From Pomphorhynchus laevis (Eukaryota > Acanthocephala > Palaeacanthocephala > Echinorhynchida > Pomphorhynchidae), in contig WNNJ02001792.1 of assembly GCA_012934845.2 (NCBI GenBank), positions 31,291-95,290 of the forward strand: 64,000 bases of DNA. Reading direction: 5' to 3'. Positions 57,880-64,000 of this stretch are shown piece by piece. The translations under genes were made by a program, and so were the position numbers. The notes under the pieces are model-generated. The model did no database searches, was not told the origin of the DNA, and saw nothing but the letters and a program-made list of their open reading frames with translations. Numbering within the stretch: the stretch's first letter is position 1; each line of letters opens with the position of its first letter.

Positions 57880-58140
57880 TTTATATAAAATAAGCATCTG
57901 TATAATACACGAAAGGTAATCACTTTCATACAATAGGAGGCCTTATCAAAATAGGCATCATGTTTTAATTTTTGTACATGTTGTGTTAACGAACGCCTCA
58001 TATTACCGCGTTAAATGTTATATTTATGTCGCTAGTTGCCGTTTTCTAATCCCTGTTCAGTTTGACCAATATAAGAGACTGAACAATTATCTTATGGTAT
58101 CATAGAGACAACAGAATAATTAAACTTTCTAGTAGCCTTC
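57880..58140 (-). pseudogene. GIY-YIG endonuclease remnant
   Basis: On the minus strand a worn reading contains SVSYIGQTEQGLE, then HKYNI and a SLTQHVQKLKHDAYFDKASY stretch. YIGQT ... R ... HK ... L.QH....H..dF matches the GIY-YIG endonuclease domain of canonical Penelope-like elements. Fossil, with several breaks. No matching RT was seen on this strand next to it. Confidence 0.6.
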
Positions 58141-58560
58141 TAACATCTAAACGTTTTCATTTAAATAAATTAATTAATTAACTTTGTTGTAGCACATTTT
58201 AATACATTTCAATCAGTTAAGAAACTTTGTTGTCAAGTAACTCTTAGTAATACATTATTTCTCAAGTATTTTTACAGTTAATTTCTGATGAATTAATAAA
58301 TAATTTTACATAATAACATTAATTAATATAATATAATTAATATAATATTAATTAATATAATATTCTAAGCAAAATTATTTCATAATATTAAGAATGACAT
58401 TCTGTTGTTAATAATATCACACTGAAGATCCGTAATAATGCAAAAGTTTGCAATAAAAATTTTTCTTTTAAAACAAGATATTATAAATTAATTACACTAA
58501 ATAAAATTTGTTTGATTATGATTAAAAGTGTCATTGTTAACGCCATTATGCCTTTTTAAA
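58141..58560. other. AT-rich spacer
   Basis: Nothing recognised. Confidence 0.5.
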
Positions 58561-59300
58561 GCTAAAGATCTAAAACGTTTTTGATTTTGATAAAAAAAAT
58601 GGCTTTGATAGTACTGATTATCATCCATCTAAACTTTATATTTTTAAATTGGATAAATTTATAACATCCAACGATCCCTTTTGTATTAATGTTTGACCGC
58701 TTGATTGGCCATCTAAAGATATGCAGAATTTGGAATGGGTTTTTGACGACCAAATTCGATAATATCCATAATTTCGATATTTTGGATTAAAATTAAATTA
58801 TAGTTAATCAGAATGGATTTAGTTAAATAACTTTGTTATCTAGTTTTGATGACTATGGAGAACCCTTTTCTGCCGATATATTTCACTCGAGAATGACAAT
58901 TAATCTCCCATATATCAAGTAAAATATATGTAACTACGAAACGAAACTATAGGTTATAAGTAAATCATTTGGAACCATACAACATTTTGAAACTCTATCT
59001 TCAAACAATCCCTTTTCAAATACTTGATATACAAATCAACTGCTTTATATACAGTTGGATTGCGAAAAGTAGTTATATAAAAGCTCAGGTTCACTATCTA
59101 GTATTTGAGATTTATGATAGCCAAAGCTTTGTTGAGTGTTTTTAAAAACTTTAATATAGAGAGATAGTTGTAAGACGTGATTTAATGTCTGATAGCACCA
59201 ATGATTTTGCTGATCGATGATATACAGGTAATTTAAAGTCTGACAATATTTGTAGATACTTTTATGATTAAATAGAAAATAAAACCAATGCAATTAGTAT
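58561..59300 (+). pseudogene. Unidentified decayed coding stretch
   Basis: Plus-strand frames give protein-like wording: DKKNGFDSTDYHPSKLYIFK, then PLDWPSKDMQNLEWVFDDQI (about 58690-58750), SSFDDYGEPFSADIFHSRMT (about 58830-58890) and a later YIKAQVHYLVFEIYD (about 59075-59120). Acid-rich motifs with W and conserved-looking P suggest a once-real protein. The family is not recognised: a host gene, transposon or viral fossil are all open. It is broken at several points. Minus-strand open stretches here are shadows. Confidence 0.4.
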
Positions 59301-60139
59301 TTTAAATATAACTAGGAAAAGTTAGCTTGGAATTTAGAATCAACTTCGACAACTCCATATATTAATTTTTAAAAATATGGATCAATTTATCTCAATAGGA
59401 CCTGGACTTCCATGCATCCATCGTGTGTGCTCCATATATACTCAGAACACTGAAATATTGGAGTGATCAAAGTAATTAAAATTAATATTTCATCCCAATG
59501 ACAACTTTCAATGTAAAGCATTCCTAACAAGTTTTAGATAGTCAACGAATTACGCGTTACATATTATTTGCTTTTACCTAAATATTTTCGTTTTACTATC
59601 ACACATGAATCACACTATTCTTTATGATTTTCTTAATGTTTTACTTAAATGCAAAAATAGTTGAACTACAATATTTTTGTATAACAGAAGCACGGTGAGT
59701 GATTTTTTACGTTTACAAAAATTTTAACTCAAGTTAAAATTATTAAGTTATTAATTATTATTTCAATTTAAATACAATTGGATTCATTTAAATTAAATTT
59801 ATTTTAATTTAAAATAAATTATATAATTTATTTAAATAATATTATATATTATATGTAGAAGGTATATATTACAAAGTTAACATACGGGAAAGTTTCTTCA
59901 ATTCAGTATATATGTTCAATAAAATTAGAAAAAATTAGTATTAATATTAATTTAATAATTTATACTATAAATTATTATAATTTATTTTTTATATAATTAA
60001 TATTAATAATGATTAATATTATTTAATAATTTAATAATAATCAAGAAAAAGACTGCAAAAGTATGATATACCGATAAAAAAAGTCAATTATAATGATTTA
60101 AATGTAAACACTGCCTATGAACGTAGTGATTTTATGCTA
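59301..60139. other. AT-rich spacer
   Basis: Nothing recognised. Confidence 0.5.
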
Positions 60140-60910
60140 GAAACAATTATTACAATTCAAAAATAAAATCAAACAGAAAATGTAATGATATTGGATTTCT
60201 TCAAAATCATTTAAATAATTTAATAGATGCATATTTTAAACTAGGTTACTATAAAAATAACATCAAACAGAAAATAGTAAAATATATAAATCATCACAAT
60301 AATATTTAGACAAGTAAAAGGTGTTCCAATGGGTGGTTATAGTAGCTGACTTGTTTTTATGCTTTATAGAATATGAATTTGTTCATAACTGTGTAAAAAC
60401 TAAATCTAAACAATATAAATATATGAAATATATGTTTCGATACATTGATGATATATGTGTATTTAATTCTAATAATTTTTATTCAATTAGTGAGCACATT
60501 TATCCAGAAAGCCTTATTCTTAACAAAACCAATATTAATGATAAAGAAGGTGTATATCTAGATATGAACATTAAATTAACATTAACTAAAACTACTATTA
60601 ATTTATATCGTAAAGATGACATATTTAAATTTACAAGAAACATATTTTTGCATGAGCATTCATGCATACCATATAATATAAAATATAATACATTAAATAA
60701 TGAAATTTTAAGAATTGCAACAATATGTAATGATATTGGCTTTCTTCAAAATCATTTAAATAATTTAATAGATACATATTTTAAACTAGGTTACTATAAA
60801 AATAACATCAAGCAGAAAATAGTAAAATATATAAATCAACACAATAATATTAAAAATAAATTTAAACTCTAAAGTAGCAAATTTGTATGCATGGATAATA
60901 AATATTATAT
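60140..60910 (+). mobile_element. Penelope-like RT element, best copy
   Basis: Best-preserved copy of the RT family. The core is at 60321-60872, with a GVPMGG-type block just before it (about 60319-60338), YEFVHNCVKTKSKQY, the catalytic FRYIDDICVFNS, YLDMNI, a basic LYRKDD and a helical C-terminal part ending KNKFKL. It begins with a tandem partial copy of the element's own 3' coding end (about 60180-60305). The wording matches unclassified RTs common in invertebrate genomes. Head-to-tail copies favour a Penelope-like origin, but no GIY-YIG domain follows. 5'-truncated and broken; a fossil. Confidence 0.7.
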
Positions 60911-60949
60911 TTTGTATAAATATAACATCACAAGCAGAGAATAAAACAA

Positions 60950-61350
60950 ATAAAAAAATTTTGGTTTCTAATAAACATACAAAAATTACGATGTTTTTGA
61001 AACATCCTTAAAACAATTTTGGTTTCTAATAAACATACAATATAATAACATACAAGATACAATTGGGAGAAAAACTGGGCATAAAATAACAGATGCTTTT
61101 AAGAGCGTAAGTTCCAAGCGCATATCCTAAACCATTACAACAACTTACAATCTTCGACGACAACCAAGGACAACCTTCGACGACAACTAACGACAACCAT
61201 CCGTTTGACAATTATCGACAACCATCGACAACCATCGACAACCATCGACGACATCCGCTCGCTACTTACAACTAACGACTACATACAACTAACGCGAACT
61301 ACTTACAACTAACGCGAACTACAAAAAATTTTGGTTTCTAATAAACATAC
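60950..61350. repeat. Minisatellite block
   Basis: A ggtttctaataaacatac segment recurs three times (about 60961, 61019 and 61331). Between the last two lie cgacaaccat units (about 61135-61255) and acttacaactaacgcgaact units (about 61263-61320). Non-coding simple-sequence expansion; the antisense open stretch at 61026-61211 is incidental. Confidence 0.8.
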
Positions 61351-61489
61351 AGAATCAATAACCTAAAAACTGAAGGTTATTGGTTTTCTTCAAAATAATT
61401 TACAATATAATATAATATAATAAATTAATATTTATATTTATATATAATATTATTTTTATAATATTATACAATAAATAATGGCATTTTAA

Positions 61490-62070
61490 GAATTACTATA
61501 ATATTCAATGATATTGGCTTTCTTCAAAATCATTTAAATAATTTAATAGATACATATTAAATGTATAAATATAGTAAAATATATAAATCAACACAATAAT
61601 ATAAAAATAACTTTAAAATCATTAGCGGAAACTATTTATGGATGGATAATAAATAATATACTTTGTATTAGAATAGGATACTTGATAATCAAATTTAATC
61701 AGAGGAGATACGTTATTAGCATGTATTTAGACAGTTGCTATGTTCGGTTGAGGGATAGGGTCGAAACCTTATAACATAACAGTTCCTTCTGATGACCTCT
61801 AATCCTTATTCTGATAAATAGTCTTTTATTTATTAGTCATTCATAAAATGACTTTTATTTTAAATTTTAATTCTTAATTTAAATTTCATCTAATAGAATA
61901 AAATCTTATATAATTATTTATTATTTATCATTATTTTTATTTATATTTAGTATAAAATACGTATACTCAGTTATCTGATCTCATTTTTTCAATTTATATA
62001 CAGTATAAATTACGCTGACTCAGTTATCTAACCTGATTTGTTCTACTGGCAAGTTATTATTAACCTGTGG
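61490..62070 (+). mobile_element. RT element 3' end, tandem copy 1
   Basis: Starts with the element's 3' coding end (about 61500-61620), followed without break by the dispersed repeat (61680-62060) including gagatacgttattagcatgt, gggtcgaaacct and ctgatgacctctaatcc. This links the repeat to the RT element as its 3' terminal region. Fossil. Confidence 0.75.
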
Positions 62071-62179
62071 ACTTTGTTTTCCTAGTAATATAGCCTTTGT
62101 CAAAAATACTGAAACTATGTACTATTGATACGATTTATAATTTTTCTGCTTATTTTCAAGAAGTTTAATGATTTAGTTT

Positions 62180-62670
62180 ATTTCTATTTATAATGGGGAA
62201 GTATAAATCAACAAAATATTATTAAAATATAAAATTTACAAAATATTATTAAAAATAAACTTAAACTCTTAATCGGATTTTTTTGGATAAATAATAAATA
62301 TTATGTTTTAGAATAAGATCAAAATATAAAATCAAATTTCATAGGAGGAAATACGTCATGAGCATGTATTTGACCTTGCTGCTATATTGGGTCGAGTAAT
62401 AGGAGAACGAAACCTGATAGCACAGCAATTTATCGTAATGCCCTCTAATCCTTATTCTTATACCTCGTATAAGAATTACTATTATTTTAAATTTCAATTT
62501 ATTGTTTTAACTTGATTTAAAATATATAAAGTCTTAAAACAATTTTTTAATACTTTAATTATCAATTATTTAATTATTAAATTTTGATTTAGCATTACTA
62601 TTTTAAATTTTATAATTATTAAAAATGTAGACTCAGTTAGCTTATTTGGTTAGTAAACAGTTGCTTACAT
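62180..62670 (+). mobile_element. RT element 3' end, tandem copy 2
   Basis: Again a scrap of the coding 3' end (about 62200-62290) followed by the repeat (gaggaaatacgtcatgagca, gctgctatattgggtcgag, cgaaacctgatagcacagca, ctctaatcc). Same direction as the previous copy, so a tandem pair. Fossil. Confidence 0.75.
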
Positions 62671-63770
62671 TGTCGAGAATATAAAGTTAAAACACTAAAT
62701 AAAGAGTAAAACTAATAATAATTATTTAATTCTTAAATGTTTTATTTATTTTATTAGTTAATTAAATATTAATTACTCTGATATGTATAAATATTAATTA
62801 AAAATTATAAAAATTACATAAATGCATAAGTGCTGTAGCTTCTATATTCTTTAGAATAAATTTACAATCGCGTCACTGAATTCAGGAATGGGTTTAATGT
62901 GAAAAGTAGAATTAGATGCTACTTTTCATGTAAAATATTTTTTTCCACGAAATTACAACAATTTGTTTTGTCTTCTACTGCGAATTCTAATTCGCAGTAG
63001 ATGTGTTGATTTAATACAATTGTGTACTTTACTTCAATTGTAGCTACTATTGTTCATTCATTTAAGCATAAAAATCGTATTATTACGCAATCGAATTGTC
63101 CATCTAATTAAAAGTTATTTAAAGAGTTGTTTTGTTAAATTGATATTAATTAACTGTTAAATTATGGATTATTAAATATCAAATGATAAAATTTTATTAA
63201 TTTGTGATCATTTCTCTTTGATTATTTTTATTCAAGATTTTCTATTATAAACTCAATTGTATATTTTGCATTTTCGATTTGGTTTTGCAACATTTGAATT
63301 TATTTTGTTTTGATTTTAAACAGCATTTATTTAAACGGGTTAAACATATTGTACTATAACAATGAATTTGCTTATTCAATTAATTTTTGCATCAATTCAA
63401 TTTAAATCTGAATTCTAATTCAAAAATTTAAAACAATTTAAATTTTAATTCTATAATATTTAAATCTAAATTCAAATCTAATTTTGCTCTATTATGTTAC
63501 ATTTTGATTTGTGCTTTTGATGCTAACTCTTAATTTATTAAATATTAATTTAATTGTTTGTCCTTAATTCATGATTTTTAATGTCGCTAATTTCTATTTA
63601 AGCTCTTTGCTTAAACATTTATTTAGAATTTACCTGTTAATAAATAAAAATGCTCTATTTTTCTCAAGTGATCAATATATTTTTGCTTATTCGATTTTAT
63701 AGGAGAATTAATACCAAATTTTATATATTTACAATACATTTTATATATTTATATATTTGCACGCACATTT
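62671..63770. other. AT-rich spacer with hairpin
   Basis: Contains a perfect hairpin at 62974-63001 (tctactgcgaa arms). No gene recognised. Confidence 0.5.
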
Positions 63771-64000
63771 TTTAAATGCGTTTAATATGACAACATATAT
63801 ATATTAATAATAACGTGCATATTATGTTATATATGATATATATTATGTGTAATAATATATCATAATAATATGATATATTATTATGTGTAATAATATATCA
63901 TATGATATATTATTACATATGATATAATATATCATATAATAATATGATATATTACATATTATATATCATATATAAACAACTAGCTATATATCATATAAAA
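63771..64000. repeat. AT palindromic simple sequence
   Basis: Dense nested atatgatatattatta-type palindromes to the end of the window; low complexity. Confidence 0.8.

Noticed and set aside
61135-61325. CRISPR array
   Set aside because: The units are contiguous minisatellite repeats without regular unique spacers, in an animal genome.

Overview
The window is nuclear DNA from an AT-rich invertebrate animal. This rests on one multi-exon host gene with GT-AG introns, an FGF-receptor-type receptor tyrosine kinase, and on abundant non-LTR retroelements, a hAT transposon, a tRNA-derived SINE and hammerhead-ribozyme-bearing repeats. The phylum cannot be fixed from what is visible. Coding sequence and young elements stand out as islands of higher GC in very AT-rich, palindrome-rich DNA.

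Layout. 1-2540 is a decayed CR1/L2-like LINE. 2.5-9.9 kb is AT-rich spacer with 3'-end copies of an RT-encoding repeat family, a long palindrome, two hammerhead-ribozyme motifs 309 bp apart and weak exon candidates. 9883-11304 is a locus holding an internally deleted hAT element; a second copy of the locus lies at 18341-18838 with the hAT almost gone. 11.8-15.06 kb (minus strand) is a nearly intact LINE with a C-terminal restriction-like endonuclease. 15.2-23.6 kb is mostly non-coding, with a MITE, several inverted repeats, a GPCR-like fragment and a LINE RT remnant.

23650-48334 (plus strand) is the receptor tyrosine kinase: two Ig-like domains, a transmembrane segment and a complete tyrosine kinase domain, in 12 clear exons plus one predicted 27-nt microexon. 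All splice phases agree and give about 674 codons. The first exons (signal peptide, probably Ig1) are not found and may lie upstream in unrecognised sequence. Its introns hold tandem RT-repeat copies, a SINE, MITE ends and, in the largest intron, an antisense Jockey-like LINE (copy A).

Downstream of the gene two more copies of that LINE family (B minus, C plus) lie head to head, their ORF1 start codons 92 bp apart. 56.5-64 kb is repeat territory: a possible ribozyme-like motif, a GIY-YIG endonuclease remnant, an unidentified decayed coding stretch, RT-repeat copies in tandem, a minisatellite and AT-palindromic sequence.

Two themes recur. One RT-encoding, Penelope-like family supplies most of the dispersed repeats. 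Short fold-back inverted duplications occur at many points where sister copies are single, suggesting a mutational process acting across this genome.
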